A stretch of DNA of 64,000 bases from Hellea sp. (GCA_013002305.1 JABDKG010000099.1:1-64000), one strand, 5' to 3'; counted from the first letter of the stretch, positions 35,988 to 45,953 are shown. The notes: generated from the letters alone by a model not told the origin. Translations and numbers: made by a program.

Positions 35988-37019
35988 ATGACTGACTTTC
36001 TTTCATTTGGCGAGATTATGCTCCGCCTTCGCACCAACGGTTATGAGCGCTTTTTCCAAAGCCCGTCCTTCGAGGCCACCTTCGGCGGCGGCGAAGCTAA
36101 TGTTGCCGTATCCCTATCTAATTACGGATTTAATTCCGGGTTCATTTCGGCCTTGCCTGATAATGATATTGGTCAGAACGCGGTCAACTCGCTACGCGGG
36201 CTCGGGGTAGATATATCTAACATCAAACGCCAAGGCGACCGTGTCGGAATCTACTTTCTCGAAACAGGCGCGAACCAGCGCCCATCCAAAGTTATTTATG
36301 ACCGCGCGGCATCGTCAATCAGCCAGTGTAAGCCGGGTGATTTTGACTGGCCTTCAATCTTCAAAGGCGCCAAATGGCTTCACATAACCGGTATCACGCC
36401 GGCGCTGTCTCAAGACTGTGCTGACTTATCTCTGGAATGCGTCGAGGAAGCCCAAAAGGCTGGTGTCACAGTGTCCTGCGATTTCAATTTTCGGGGCAAG
36501 CTTTGGAAATATGGCAAGACAGCACCAGAGGTTATGCGCGACCTCGTCAAACATGTCGATGTCGGCATAGCCAATGAAGAAGATTGTCAAAAGTCACTGG
36601 ATATATCAGCAGATGTCGATGTTGAAAGCGGGCACCTCGATATGAAAAAATACGAAGCCTTATCTCAGAAAGTTCTCGATATCTATCCGGGCATGTCGAC
36701 CATCGCCATCACCCTTCGCGAGAGCATCAATGCTAATAAAAACGGCTGGTCTGCCTGTATGCGGGACCGCGAGAACGGCTTTCTTCTTTCTAAACATTAT
36801 GAGCTATCCGATATCGTCGACCGCGTTGGCGGCGGCGATAGCTTCGCTTCAGCCTTCATCGCCGGGCTCAATCTTTATGAAGACCGCCAGCAATCGCTCG
36901 AATTCGCCGTAGCCGGTTCGGCGCTGAAACACTCAATTCTCGGCGACTATAACCGCGTGTCCCGCGCCGAAGTCGAAAACCTCATGGGCGGCGACGGATC
37001 AGGCAGAGTGCAAAGATAA
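35988..37019 (+). CDS. kdgK: 2-keto-3-deoxygluconate kinase (PfkB family)
   Basis: Sugar kinase of 343 residues with the ribokinase fold. N-terminal FGEIMLRL and [13 protein letters not shown] match KDG kinases; the C-terminal PfkB signature [18 protein letters not shown] carries the catalytic Asp. It phosphorylates KDG to KDPG. It is the last gene of the lyase operon; a weak inverted repeat near 37015-37043 could serve as a shared end with the convergent aldehyde dehydrogenase gene. Confidence 0.9.
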   Translation: MTDFLSFGEIMLRLRTNGYERFFQSPSFEATFGGGEANVAVSLSNYGFNSGFISALPDNDIGQNAVNSLRGLGVDISNIKRQGDRVGIYFLETGANQRPSKVIYDRAASSISQCKPGDFDWPSIFKGAKWLHITGITPALSQDCADLSLECVEEAQKAGVTVSCDFNFRGKLWKYGKTAPEVMRDLVKHVDVGIANEEDCQKSLDISADVDVESGHLDMKKYEALSQKVLDIYPGMSTIAITLRESINANKNGWSACMRDRENGFLLSKHYELSDIVDRVGGGDSFASAFIAGLNLYEDRQQSLEFAVAGSALKHSILGDYNRVSRAEVENLMGGDGSGRVQR

Positions 37020-37039
37020 GCTCCCTTTTAAAGACAGCT

Positions 37040-38404
37040 TTATCCCACATATACCGTTTTGACGTTACAAAAAGCGCGAATGCCTTCGGCGGCAAGTTCT
37101 CGGCCATAGCCGGACCTTTTGATGCCGCCAAAAGGCAATCTCGGGTCTGACGACGTCATGGCGTTGACGAAAGTCGCGCCGGCTTCGAGGTCCCGGATTG
37201 CCAAGGCTTGCTCATCGACGTCATGTGTCCAGACCGATGAGCCGAGTCCAAATGGGCTATTATTGGCGAGCTCAATAGCCTCCTCAATCGACCCTACTAC
37301 ATAGAGCGCGGCTACAGGTCCGAAAATCTCTTCATGGAAGGCTTTAGAGGTCTTGGGAATATTCTCCAAAATTCCGGGCTGAAAATAATAGCCTGGGCCG
37401 TCAATGATCGTCCCGCCGGTAATGAGCGTTGCGCCGTCTTGCACCGCGCTATTCACCTGCTCAGCGATTTCGTTTCTGCTGGCGGCGTTTACGAGCGGAC
37501 CGATATCAGTATTTTCGTCTGTTGGGTCGCCAACTTGTAAGGCTTCAATGGCGCTCTTAAATTTCGCTCTAAATTCCTCGTAAATATCCGCGTGGATAAT
37601 AAAGCGTTTGCCGGCTATGCAGCTTTGGCCGTTATTTTGAGTTCGCGCCGTAACGCCGACACTAACCGCTTTGTCCAGGTCAGCACTCGGCATAACAATA
37701 AAGGCATCCGAACCGCCAAGCTCAAGCACGGTTGGCTTTATCTCTTGCCCACAGATCGACGCCACGGAAGCCCCGGCAGGCTCAGAGCCTGTAAGGGTTG
37801 CGGCTTTGACCCTGTCATCCCGTAACACAGGCTCGACTTTACTTCCGCCAATTAAAAGCGTTTGGAAAGCCCCATCCGGAAATCCGGCACGTTTAAAAAT
37901 GCTCTCTATGTACAGAGCGCATTGGGGAACATTTGAGGCATGTTTGAGCAGTCCCGTATTGCCCGCCATGAGGGCTGGCGCTGCAAATCTGACAACCTGC
38001 CATATTGGATAGTTCCAGGGCATGACGGCGAGGACAGGGCCAATAGGTTGGTAGGCGCGATAAGATTTCGAGGCATTGGTCTCGACGATTTCATTCGCCA
38101 AGTGCTGCGCGGCCATATCGGCATAATATTCCGCGCCGATTGCACATTTTTTAACTTCAGCGATAGCAGATTTCAGCGTCTTTCCCATTTCACGCGTGAT
38201 AATGGCGCCCAGCGTTTCGGCTTCAGAGCGTAAAATGTCCGCGGCGCGGCGCATAGCTTCGGCGCGGCGCTCAAAAGACCATAAGCGAAGCTCGGAATAG
38301 GCGCGCTCTGACTTTGCGATTATCGCATCGACTTGCTTATCGGAATGAGGCTCAAAAGATTTTAAAATTTCACCAGTTGCGGGATTTTGGGACTGAATGG
38401 CCAT
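37040..38404 (-). CDS. NAD(P)-dependent aldehyde dehydrogenase (succinate-semialdehyde type)
   Basis: ALDH-superfamily enzyme of 454 residues. The cofactor and catalytic landmarks are MPWNYPIWQ, Glu in VLELGGSD and the nucleophile Cys in NNGQSCIAGKRF, closest to Sad/GabD-like succinate-semialdehyde dehydrogenases. Its substrate in this locus is unknown; it may oxidise an aldehyde from a side branch of uronate catabolism. It is convergent with kdgK and divergent from eda. Confidence 0.85.
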   Translation of the reverse strand: MAIQSQNPATGEILKSFEPHSDKQVDAIIAKSERAYSELRLWSFERRAEAMRRAADILRSEAETLGAIITREMGKTLKSAIAEVKKCAIGAEYYADMAAQHLANEIVETNASKSYRAYQPIGPVLAVMPWNYPIWQVVRFAAPALMAGNTGLLKHASNVPQCALYIESIFKRAGFPDGAFQTLLIGGSKVEPVLRDDRVKAATLTGSEPAGASVASICGQEIKPTVLELGGSDAFIVMPSADLDKAVSVGVTARTQNNGQSCIAGKRFIIHADIYEEFRAKFKSAIEALQVGDPTDENTDIGPLVNAASRNEIAEQVNSAVQDGATLITGGTIIDGPGYYFQPGILENIPKTSKAFHEEIFGPVAALYVVGSIEEAIELANNSPFGLGSSVWTHDVDEQALAIRDLEAGATFVNAMTSSDPRLPFGGIKRSGYGRELAAEGIRAFCNVKTVYVG

Positions 38405-38438
38405 GGATTTTTTCCTGAAGGATCAGTTGACGGACGTT

Positions 38439-38456
38439 TTCTTGGTTGGTCAAGAA
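38439..38456. promoter_or_regulatory. Inverted repeat between aldehyde dehydrogenase and eda
   Basis: TTCTTG-N6-CAAGAA has perfect six-base arms and lies in the ~200-base divergent intergenic region, 35 bases before the aldehyde dehydrogenase start. It differs from the ATTGGT-N3-ACCAAT operators. Possible operator of another regulator. Confidence 0.35.
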
Positions 38457-38607
38457 TTTCTTCCCATCGCGCCCGTCAATAATCAAGGTCGGCTTTTATT
38501 TATTATCTGTTGAACCTCGGGAATATTCTCGAATTATCTACTGAAATGACTAGTATCGGAGGCAAATATCAATATTAACAACGGACGAATTAGGCCTAGG
38601 AAAAATC

Positions 38608-39240
38608 ATGACCAGTAAACTTATAGATTCCTTGAAAACCAAACGGGTTGTTCCGCTTGTTCAATCGGATGATCCTAAAACTGCTCTAAAAATTTCTGAT
38701 GCCTTGCTTGAGGGCGGATTGGACGTGCTCGAGGTTGTGCTGCGAACCGATGCGGCACTTGATTGCCTAGAAGCAATTGCCAAAGAATTTCCACAGGCGC
38801 ATGTCGGCGCGGGGACTGTGCTGAGCGCAGATCAGTCGCAAGAAGTTATTCGGCGCGGCGCGAGTTTCATTGTGTCGCCAGGCCTCGATCCGGCCTCGGT
38901 CAAAGTTGCCAATGACGCAGGCGTTCCGATCTTGCCGGGCATTTCCACGGCTACAGAACTGCAGCAGGCTTGGAACCTAGGCCTTCGAACCGTGAAATTA
39001 TTTCCGGCTAGCCTCGTTGGCGGCCCAAAGATGTTAAAGGCGCTATCATCTGTTTTTCGGGATGTTCAATTTATGCCGACAGGCGGCGTTAATCCGGGTA
39101 ACCTCAAGGACTATCTTGCGGTGCCGGCGGTGTTGGCCTGCGGCGGGTCTTGGCTCACCCCGGGTGACGCAATCGCAAAAGGTGATTTTGAAGCCATTAC
39201 AAAGCTTGCCGAAGAAGCCATCGCGCTCGCAAAATCCTAG
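38608..39240 (+). CDS. eda: KDPG aldolase (2-dehydro-3-deoxy-phosphogluconate aldolase)
   Basis: Class I aldolase of 210 residues that splits KDPG into pyruvate and glyceraldehyde-3-phosphate. The Schiff-base lysine is in RTVKLFPASLVGGPKML, with the catalytic Glu region near VLEVVLRTDAAL and phosphate-binding MPTGGVNP. It closes the route KDG, KDPG, pyruvate. It has its own promoter region, divergent from the aldehyde dehydrogenase gene. Confidence 0.95.
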   Translation: MTSKLIDSLKTKRVVPLVQSDDPKTALKISDALLEGGLDVLEVVLRTDAALDCLEAIAKEFPQAHVGAGTVLSADQSQEVIRRGASFIVSPGLDPASVKVANDAGVPILPGISTATELQQAWNLGLRTVKLFPASLVGGPKMLKALSSVFRDVQFMPTGGVNPGNLKDYLAVPAVLACGGSWLTPGDAIAKGDFEAITKLAEEAIALAKS

Positions 39241-39255
39241 TCTCTAGCCGGCATC

Positions 39256-39630
39256 TTAACGCCAGCGTTTCCAGACTGTCCACCCGATCCACATCAAAAT
39301 GAACTGCACAAGAACCCGAATAATTGCGGCGCTATGCGGTGTGATTGCCGGGTTTTCGCGCACCAAATCCCACAAGTGAAGCGGTAAAAATGCGAGGCAC
39401 AAAACCGTAAAGCCAATGCCTGCTATTGCCCGTGTACGCGGCCATAAAACCCCCAGTCCGATCAAAAGCTCCGGTATTCCCGATAAGAGGACGACTTCTT
39501 TTTTGGGTAGGAAATCGGGGACGATGGCGTAGAACTTGTCTGGAAAGAAAAAATGGCCGAAAGCGCCTCCAAGCATCCAAATGGCAATCAAGGCTATCGC
39601 TAAATAATGTAACAGGCGCGGGATATTCAC
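39256..39630 (-). CDS. DoxX-like small membrane protein
   Basis: 124 residues with four hydrophobic segments, the DoxX/DoxD-like pattern (LLSGIPELLIGLGVLWP after FFPDKFY). Function unknown; some relatives act in redox or respiratory roles. It converges on eda with a 15-base gap. Confidence 0.7.
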   Translation of the reverse strand: MNIPRLLHYLAIALIAIWMLGGAFGHFFFPDKFYAIVPDFLPKKEVVLLSGIPELLIGLGVLWPRTRAIAGIGFTVLCLAFLPLHLWDLVRENPAITPHSAAIIRVLVQFILMWIGWTVWKRWR

Positions 39631-39668
39631 GACCTGAGTCTAACGCGGAATAACGCTGTTGAACAGGC

Positions 39669-40544
39669 TTATTGCGGCATCATTGTTCGGCGCTTATATC
39701 CACTTGGCGGTTCAAAATCATCGGGGTCGAGAGTGCGTTCAGAGACCGATTTTAAGACCGTTTCACTTTCAAGTTCGCCGTCCTGAAAATCACGCGTTAC
39801 GATCGGGAAACCGCTGATATGTGTGAAAATATCAATATCATTGCGATCACCGCTCATAAAACCGCCTCCCGGTAATTGCGAAGTGGACTCCATCATTTCT
39901 TCCCAGAAATCGGCCATCTCTTTGAAGGTATCGCGAATGTCTCCGCTGCCTTTGACATTGTCCCAATCGGTGACCCAGAGTTCCCGAACTATTTGACCGC
40001 CTCGCAGCACCTCATATTTGACACAAGGATAGCCATTCTTGACCGCTGTTTCGCCGGTATTTCTATAGTCGCTTTTGACTCTCTTGGGTGATGTATGGGT
40101 TTGCGAAATTCCCATACCGCCTAAACCCTGACCATTGCCTTTCATCAGTTCTTCGACCATAGCTCTTTGCGCCGGATCAAGGCCTTCCAAATGTTTATTC
40201 ACCTCTTTCATAGCCTGATCGATTTGAACGGCAGCGTCACCCATTACCTGGTTCATAGTCTCCGCGTCCATCACCATATAATATTGCTCTTCGTGATTAA
40301 TGACGACCATTTCGCGCCGATCACCTCTGAAAATAGCAGTATCCTGCTGACCTTTTGACGCCCTAGAGCCTGACGCGATTTCCATTTTTAAATTGGGTTT
40401 TTCAACGGACATTTCGCTCACATCCACGCCTGTCGAACCGGAATGATAGGTCGTTTCGACTTCGAATACGACCCCGGCATCCGCCGACATGGCCGCTAAA
40501 ATGATCGCTGCAGATGTAATGGCAAGCCTGTTAATAAAACGCAT
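39669..40544 (-). CDS. DUF4412-type periplasmic protein
   Basis: Exported protein of 291 residues with a signal peptide ending SADAG. Residues after it (VVFEVETTYHSGS, then IFRGDRREMVVINHEEQYY and GYPCVKYEVLRGGQIVRELWV) fit the DUF4412 beta-sandwich family, which resembles lipid-carrier folds. No partner genes hint at a role. Confidence 0.7.
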   Translation of the reverse strand: MRFINRLAITSAAIILAAMSADAGVVFEVETTYHSGSTGVDVSEMSVEKPNLKMEIASGSRASKGQQDTAIFRGDRREMVVINHEEQYYMVMDAETMNQVMGDAAVQIDQAMKEVNKHLEGLDPAQRAMVEELMKGNGQGLGGMGISQTHTSPKRVKSDYRNTGETAVKNGYPCVKYEVLRGGQIVRELWVTDWDNVKGSGDIRDTFKEMADFWEEMMESTSQLPGGGFMSGDRNDIDIFTHISGFPIVTRDFQDGELESETVLKSVSERTLDPDDFEPPSGYKRRTMMPQ

Positions 40545-40852
40545 ATTGTCTTCCCCGTATAGATTTTAATGAAATAGTCGCGCCGAAATGTGTTTTGCAT
40601 AGTACATTAAATTTGTATTTTTGTCGAATTTAGCGGCAATTGACCCTGTCGAACGCACAAATTCCTACGTGCTTCGCCAAGTCAATTTAAAGCCTTACAA
40701 CCTAGAATAAGGGCCCGTTTACAAGCAATTAACGATGATAATTTTGACTTAATTTACTTTGTCTTTTCATCAAAGATTTCAAGTCTTCTTATATAAGCCC
40801 TGCAAAGTCCGACAAAACGTAAAAGTCCGGACAGTTAGAAGGCGGGATTTCA
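40545..40852. other. Intergenic region upstream of the tad operon
   Basis: About 310 bases, A+T-rich toward its end. I looked for a short Flp pilin frame here and found none. It must contain the cpaB promoter; an eight-base palindrome GTCCGGAC lies at 40825-40832, 20 bases before cpaB. Confidence 0.6.
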
Positions 40853-41794
40853 ATGAGGCAGTCTACCATCATAACCTTAGGGGCTTCGGTCGCGTTTGGC
40901 GTCTTTGCGGTTGTACTGGCCCGAGGCTGGATCAATGATGCGATCAAAGACGAATATTCGAAACGGGTAGTGCCCGTCAATCAGGTTGTCGGGACGCCGT
41001 CTGGTGCTGATATGGTGTCTGTAATTATCGTCGATGCCGATCTCAATTTTGGCGACGTGTTGACACGCGATATGTTGCGGGTTGCTGAGTTTCCCAAAGA
41101 TGCGGTTCCCGTCGGCGCTTACGAAACCATGAACTCAATTTTTGTCAATCCAGTCCAGCCTACAGTTGTCCTGCGCCGTATGGCCCGAAACGAAGCCGTG
41201 CTTGACTATAAAATTAGTGGGCCGGGTGCGCGCGGATCTTTAAGTGCATTGATCAATGAAGGCATGCGTGCCGTTTCTGTTCGCGTTACCGACGTGTCAG
41301 GCGTCGCCGGATTTGTGATGCCGGGCGACTATGTCGACGTGATCTATACGCGCGATGAAGAGGTGCGCCGCAATGGCAATAATTTGAAGTCTGATGTGTT
41401 ACTCCAAAATGTCAAAGTTCTGGGGATCGATCAGGACCTTAATAATGATAGCGAACTGCCAAGTGTCGTAAAGACGGTTACTCTGGAAGTTTCCAATGTC
41501 GATGCTCAAAAACTACATTTGGCCGAAGATGCCGGCAAATTGGGCTTGGCCCTGCGCCGTGCGGGTGACACGCAAATCCAGCCTGTAAAAACAGTTCAGC
41601 AACAATCTATTCTCAGCAATCCGCAAAAGGCAGCGCCGGTAAGAACCGCTCGGCGCATTTATGGGGCGCCCAAGAAAACACCGTCCAATCTAGCTGAGAT
41701 AACTGTATTTCGCGGCGAAAAGCGCGATCAGGTTCAGGTCATAAAAGATCCGTCCGAAACCGACGGTTTAAATAACACTTTGGCGGGGGGCTAA
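40853..41794 (+). CDS. cpaB: Flp pilus assembly protein CpaB/RcpC
   Basis: Periplasmic/outer-membrane-associated subunit of the Tad secretion channel, 313 residues. One N-terminal hydrophobic segment, then a SAF/beta-clip domain (VPVGAYETM; LRRMARNEAVLDYKI) and the RcpC-type segment GMRAVSVRVTDVSGVAGFVMPGDYVDV, which is diagnostic. First gene of an 11-gene tad operon. Confidence 0.92.
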   Translation: MRQSTIITLGASVAFGVFAVVLARGWINDAIKDEYSKRVVPVNQVVGTPSGADMVSVIIVDADLNFGDVLTRDMLRVAEFPKDAVPVGAYETMNSIFVNPVQPTVVLRRMARNEAVLDYKISGPGARGSLSALINEGMRAVSVRVTDVSGVAGFVMPGDYVDVIYTRDEEVRRNGNNLKSDVLLQNVKVLGIDQDLNNDSELPSVVKTVTLEVSNVDAQKLHLAEDAGKLGLALRRAGDTQIQPVKTVQQQSILSNPQKAAPVRTARRIYGAPKKTPSNLAEITVFRGEKRDQVQVIKDPSETDGLNNTLAGG

Positions 41795-41795
41795 A

Positions 41796-43127
41796 ATGAC
41801 AAAAATTAAAAAACTCCTTCTTTCCACGCTTATATTCGGGACAATTGCTGCGCCCGCGCAGGCCAAATCCTGGATTGACGATATGTCGGGCACACGTTCC
41901 GCCACAAGCGTCACAATTGATGATCTCATTGTAATGAGAACCGAAGAGTCGTTTAAAGAAGTACGGGTGGCCAACGCCGACATCGCAGATGTTTTGGTTT
42001 TGACGGATCGCTCTTTCCAGGTCATGGGGAAAAAGGGCGGTAAAACCAATGTCCTCCTTTATGATCAGGACAAGCAGATTATCGACATTATCAGTGTCAC
42101 CGTAGGATATGATCTCGCTGAGCTAAAGAAAACATTGTTTGAAACGATGCCTGGTCAAAACATTGAAGTGCGTCCCATGGGCAGCGGAGTCTATTTGTCG
42201 GGCGAAGTCTCCAGTCAGGGCGCCGCCGTACAAGCTGAGAAAATTGCTCAGGCCTATGCGCCGGGCCGCGTCACCAGTGCGATCAGCGTCAATGATTCGC
42301 ATCAGGTAATGCTTGAAGTTCGTTTTGTCGAAGCTAGCCGAACAGCCATTAAAGAACTCGGCATTGGCATTTTAACCGGCAGTTCGGCCGGTGATGGGTT
42401 TCAGCTTGGCGGCGGCCTATTGACCGGCAGTGCACCGACCTTGGCCGGAACGCTTCTCAGTAGTTCCGGTAACTTTTCTTTGGACACTAATATTCAGGCG
42501 CTTGAAGAACAGGGCGTAATCCGTACCCTGGCCGAGCCTAATCTGGTTTCAATGTCCGGTGACACAGCGAGCTTCCTCGCGGGCGGAGAATTTCCAATAC
42601 CAGTGTCAGCTGATGACGGCCAGATCGGGATCGAGTTCCGCCAATTCGGTGTTGGGCTTTCGTTCACACCGACAGTACTGGATGACGGCATCATTAATCT
42701 CGAAGTCAAACCCGAAGTCAGTCAGATTGACACCACGAATTCAGTTAGAATTGCCGGCACTGAAATTCCTTCCCTCCGGGTGCGGCGCGCCGATACGACG
42801 GTCGAGCTGAGAAACGGCCAAAGCTTTGCGATTGCCGGACTTTTGCAAAATGATAAGACAACGACGAAGTCGCAAGTGCCGTGGCTGGGCGATGTTCCTG
42901 TACTTGGCAGTTTATTCCGGTCGAGCCGATATAAGAACCAAGAGACCGAGCTTGTGATTATTGTCACGCCGCGCCTGGTTAAACCGGCCCCGGATATTAG
43001 CGATCTTGCGACGCCCCATGATTTCACAAAACCCCCTTCGGAGCTTGATTTGTTCCTGGGCGGCGAGTTGGAAAAAACATCTGATGCAGGCGGGTTAGCC
43101 GGCAATTACGGCCATACTCTTCAATAG
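41796..43127 (+). CDS. cpaC: Tad pilus secretin CpaC/RcpA
   Basis: Outer-membrane secretin of 443 residues. Signal peptide ending PAQAK, N-terminal pilus-assembly/BON-type domains (VANADIADVLVLTDRSF), and the secretin domain with VPWLGDVPVLGSLFRS and ELVIIVTPRLVKP. It forms the pore for the Flp pilus. It starts one base after the cpaB stop codon. Confidence 0.93.
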   Translation: MTKIKKLLLSTLIFGTIAAPAQAKSWIDDMSGTRSATSVTIDDLIVMRTEESFKEVRVANADIADVLVLTDRSFQVMGKKGGKTNVLLYDQDKQIIDIISVTVGYDLAELKKTLFETMPGQNIEVRPMGSGVYLSGEVSSQGAAVQAEKIAQAYAPGRVTSAISVNDSHQVMLEVRFVEASRTAIKELGIGILTGSSAGDGFQLGGGLLTGSAPTLAGTLLSSSGNFSLDTNIQALEEQGVIRTLAEPNLVSMSGDTASFLAGGEFPIPVSADDGQIGIEFRQFGVGLSFTPTVLDDGIINLEVKPEVSQIDTTNSVRIAGTEIPSLRVRRADTTVELRNGQSFAIAGLLQNDKTTTKSQVPWLGDVPVLGSLFRSSRYKNQETELVIIVTPRLVKPAPDISDLATPHDFTKPPSELDLFLGGELEKTSDAGGLAGNYGHTLQ

Positions 43128-43137
43128 GATCTCTGAT

Positions 43138-43398
43138 ATGAAATATTTAAAAACAGTTCTCATACTATCTGCGGCCGCCTCACTTGGAGCCTGCGCGACA
43201 AACGACATGTCGATGACCTCTGACACATTTGGTATGGCCGTCCGTCATAATATCGCGGTTCAGACCGTCGAACCAACACCAGAGCAAAAGCAAAACACAT
43301 ATATTCAGCCCGACGCACAGCGCATGGCAAATGCCCAAGAGCGCTATCGCAAAGATGAGGTCGAAGAACCCGAGGATCTGTCAACGCTCGATGATTAA
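43138..43398 (+). CDS. Small Tad-locus lipoprotein
   Basis: 86-residue lipoprotein (lipobox LGAC). The mature region FGMAVRHNIAVQTVEPTPE...AQERYRKDEVEEPEDL follows a pattern I associate with short uncharacterised proteins of alphaproteobacterial tad loci at the cpaD position. It is far shorter than CpaD (~220 residues) and may be a functional substitute or a pilotin for the secretin; this is inference. Confidence 0.75.
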   Translation: MKYLKTVLILSAAASLGACATNDMSMTSDTFGMAVRHNIAVQTVEPTPEQKQNTYIQPDAQRMANAQERYRKDEVEEPEDLSTLDD

Positions 43399-44880
43399 AT
43401 GAAAAAAACCATTCTACATTTAGGTCGCCGCTTTTGGCGAGACAGATCAGGGGCAATGGCCATCTGGGCTGTTTTAGCGATGCCTGTATTCATTGCTGGC
43501 GCAGCTTTGTCTGTCGATGTTTCGCGAATGTATAATCTGGAGCACGAATTGCAAATCGGCGCAGATGCGCTCGCTAAAGCGGGCGCAGCGGAGCTTGATC
43601 AACGCTCTGATTCAATTATCCGGTCTAACCGCGCAATCGCCAATCTTGTCGAGAATAATCAAAAGTTTTCTGAAAATGGTGCCGGTGAAGTGACGACGCA
43701 AAGCGTACGCTATTTGACCGATTTGCCGGACAATGACTACGAAATTCCGGGGACAGAACTTGAAACTACCGATCCCTATCAAGCGCGCTATGTAGAAGTG
43801 AATGTCAGTCCGGAAACAGTGAAAGTCCTGTTTTCACGAAAGCTCGCAGATTCAATAAGCTCGGCCACGCTTGAAGCCACATCCATTGCTGGAACCGGAA
43901 ATGGTGTTTGCGGCGCAGCGCCTCTCTTTGTTTGTAACCCTTATGAAGGAACAGGTACTTCCATCTACGAAGCGATGGAAACTCAAGAGTTTCAACGCCA
44001 GTTGATTCAATTCAAAACGACGACGAAAAACAATGATCCGTACGGCCCGGGAAATTTTGGATTTCTGGACCCATATGGGAACGGCGATAATTCCAAAATT
44101 GATGAGGCCATAGCGATAAACAAACCAGCTGTCTGTTTCAGTAAAGCGCAGGGCGTGAATCTCGAGACCGGTAATATCGCATCCTTGAGAGTTGCCCTAA
44201 ATACGCGGTTCGACATGTATGAGGGCAAATTCAAGCAAAAGAAAACCGACGCAGATTACGCGCCCGCGGCAAATGTAACCAAAGGGTTTTCCGGAAATAA
44301 TTGTAATTCTTCCCCGGACCCGAACGCAATGGCACTGCCGCGCGACAAATGTTTTTATGATGATAGCTGCCCCAATATGAACGGCCGTCAAGGCGATGGG
44401 GATTGGGATATGGTTTCCTATTTTGAAATCAATCACAATGCGGCTAAGAAAGTCACGATTGAGGGACAACAATATAACTTAAATTTCAATGCCCGTAAGG
44501 TGACGCCCAAAAATAAACTTCCGAGCCGGTACCAGGTTTATAGATGGGAAATTGATACGGGGTCGATCCCGGGCAAAGTTTCCTACGGCAATTCCTCGAC
44601 GCCGGAAGAAGGCACGCCGCAATGTCACGCATCCGGTGCCAGTTCATCACCATTTGACCGGCGTATTATGTACGCCGCTGTGATGAACTGCGTCGAGGTC
44701 GAGGCCCAGTACGGACTAAATGGTTCACAGAAGAATTTGCCGGTTGAGACTTTTGTCAAAGTCTTCGTGACCGAACCGATGGGAAAAGGGCATAACAATA
44801 TGATTTGGGGCGAAATCGTCGGGCCAATTGTGAAAGGGAAAGATCCGGGAGCAACAGATCAGGTGAGCGTGTCGCGATGA
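43399..44880 (+). CDS. tadG: TadG-like pseudopilin/minor pilus protein
   Basis: 493-residue protein with the TadE/TadG N-terminus: basic residues, RSGAMAIWAVLAMPVFIAG as the single hydrophobic segment, then VDVSRMYNLEHELQIGADALAKAGA, typical of TadG-N. The large remaining part has paired cysteines (CNPY, CNSS, CFYDDSC) and should be periplasmic. It begins right after the small lipoprotein gene. Confidence 0.85.
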   Translation: MKKTILHLGRRFWRDRSGAMAIWAVLAMPVFIAGAALSVDVSRMYNLEHELQIGADALAKAGAAELDQRSDSIIRSNRAIANLVENNQKFSENGAGEVTTQSVRYLTDLPDNDYEIPGTELETTDPYQARYVEVNVSPETVKVLFSRKLADSISSATLEATSIAGTGNGVCGAAPLFVCNPYEGTGTSIYEAMETQEFQRQLIQFKTTTKNNDPYGPGNFGFLDPYGNGDNSKIDEAIAINKPAVCFSKAQGVNLETGNIASLRVALNTRFDMYEGKFKQKKTDADYAPAANVTKGFSGNNCNSSPDPNAMALPRDKCFYDDSCPNMNGRQGDGDWDMVSYFEINHNAAKKVTIEGQQYNLNFNARKVTPKNKLPSRYQVYRWEIDTGSIPGKVSYGNSSTPEEGTPQCHASGASSSPFDRRIMYAAVMNCVEVEAQYGLNGSQKNLPVETFVKVFVTEPMGKGHNNMIWGEIVGPIVKGKDPGATDQVSVSR

Positions 44881-45344
44881 CCCTGTTCAAGTCATTCATT
44901 CGCAATAAGAGGGGCGGGGTCATCGTCGAGTCCGCGCTAATTTTACCGCTCATGATTTCAGCAGGACTTAGCGGTTTAGATGCATCTAACATGCTGATTC
45001 AAAATCATAAATTGGAAGGCCAGCTCGCCATGGCCGGGACCTATCTGTCAAAATCAGATAATCCCGTAGCCCGGGAGAGCGCCGCGAAAAATCTCGCCGT
45101 CACTGGCGATATTTCAGGAACAGGGCCGGCTCGCGTAAAGGGCTGGACGGCCGGCGATATAACGGTTTCCTATTTGGCGACTTCCAACACAAATGGCGAC
45201 TATCGCGGCGAGAGCAATATTGAAACCGTCAAGATATATACAGAACTCGATTACAAAGGCTTCGGAATTTTATCGTCGATCATGCCTAACGGGATCACGA
45301 TAAAAGCTGAAGTGCAAGAGCGGATTGTAGGCGGCGGTCTATGA
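44877..45344 (+). CDS. tadE: TadE-like pseudopilin 1
   Basis: 155 residues with the TadE prepilin-type segment KRGGVIVESALILPLM; the Glu is five residues after the presumed cleavage glycine, as in processed Tad prepilins. ATG 44877 overlaps the tadG stop codon by four bases and is preferred to the upstream in-frame start at 44805, which gives an Arg-rich non-family N-terminus. Confidence 0.85.
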   Translation: MTLFKSFIRNKRGGVIVESALILPLMISAGLSGLDASNMLIQNHKLEGQLAMAGTYLSKSDNPVARESAAKNLAVTGDISGTGPARVKGWTAGDITVSYLATSNTNGDYRGESNIETVKIYTELDYKGFGILSSIMPNGITIKAEVQERIVGGGL

Positions 45345-45952
45345 GATTATTAGTTCAAAATTGGCTTCAAAATGAGTCGGGCAGTGTGAGCGTTTCAGCC
45401 GCCTTCATTCTGACGACTTTTATTGTGATATTCGGCTGCGCCGCAGAGCTCACAAATGCCTATTTCAAAACCAATTCGTTGCAGCACGCCGCCAAAGCTG
45501 GCGCAAGGATTGCGGTGACCTCCGAACCTGTCGCGTCGGCCCTTACAACAATGACCGGGCTGGAAGGGAGCGGCGAAGTTGGCGATCCCATGCCGACCTA
45601 CAAGATTGTCTGCTCCGGGGAGACGCAATCCTGTTCGCAAGGATCGTTCAACCAGGCGGCATTTGACAAAATTTTATATGGCCGTGACAACGATGATACT
45701 TGTCAGGCGACCAGCAAAGAACGACGCGGCATGTGTGACATGTTCGATCAACTGAATGCTGAAAACGTTACAATTACCTATGAGAATTCGGGCATGGGCC
45801 GCGCCGGAAATCCACCGCGAATAATACCTTTGGTGACAGTGGCTATAGCCAATGTTGATCAGGACTATTTGTTTTTAGACATGGTCAATGACGATCTTGG
45901 ATCGGCCAAATTGAAAGCTCAAGCCATGTCTATCGGCGAGGATTTGAAATAA
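45341..45952 (+). CDS. TadE/TadF-like pseudopilin 2
   Basis: 203 residues starting LLVQNWLQNESGSVSVSAAF followed by a hydrophobic helix and KTNSLQHAAKAGARIAV, the TadE/F layout. The +5 glutamate of processed prepilins is replaced by serine (GSVSVS), so cleavage may differ. Overlaps the previous gene by four bases. Confidence 0.8.
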   Translation: MRLLVQNWLQNESGSVSVSAAFILTTFIVIFGCAAELTNAYFKTNSLQHAAKAGARIAVTSEPVASALTTMTGLEGSGEVGDPMPTYKIVCSGETQSCSQGSFNQAAFDKILYGRDNDDTCQATSKERRGMCDMFDQLNAENVTITYENSGMGRAGNPPRIIPLVTVAIANVDQDYLFLDMVNDDLGSAKLKAQAMSIGEDLK

Positions 45953-45953
45953 A

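Noticed and set aside
40545-40852. Search for a short Flp pilin gene upstream of cpaB
   Set aside because: No frame with a pilin-type leader and Glu-containing hydrophobic segment was found on the plus strand.
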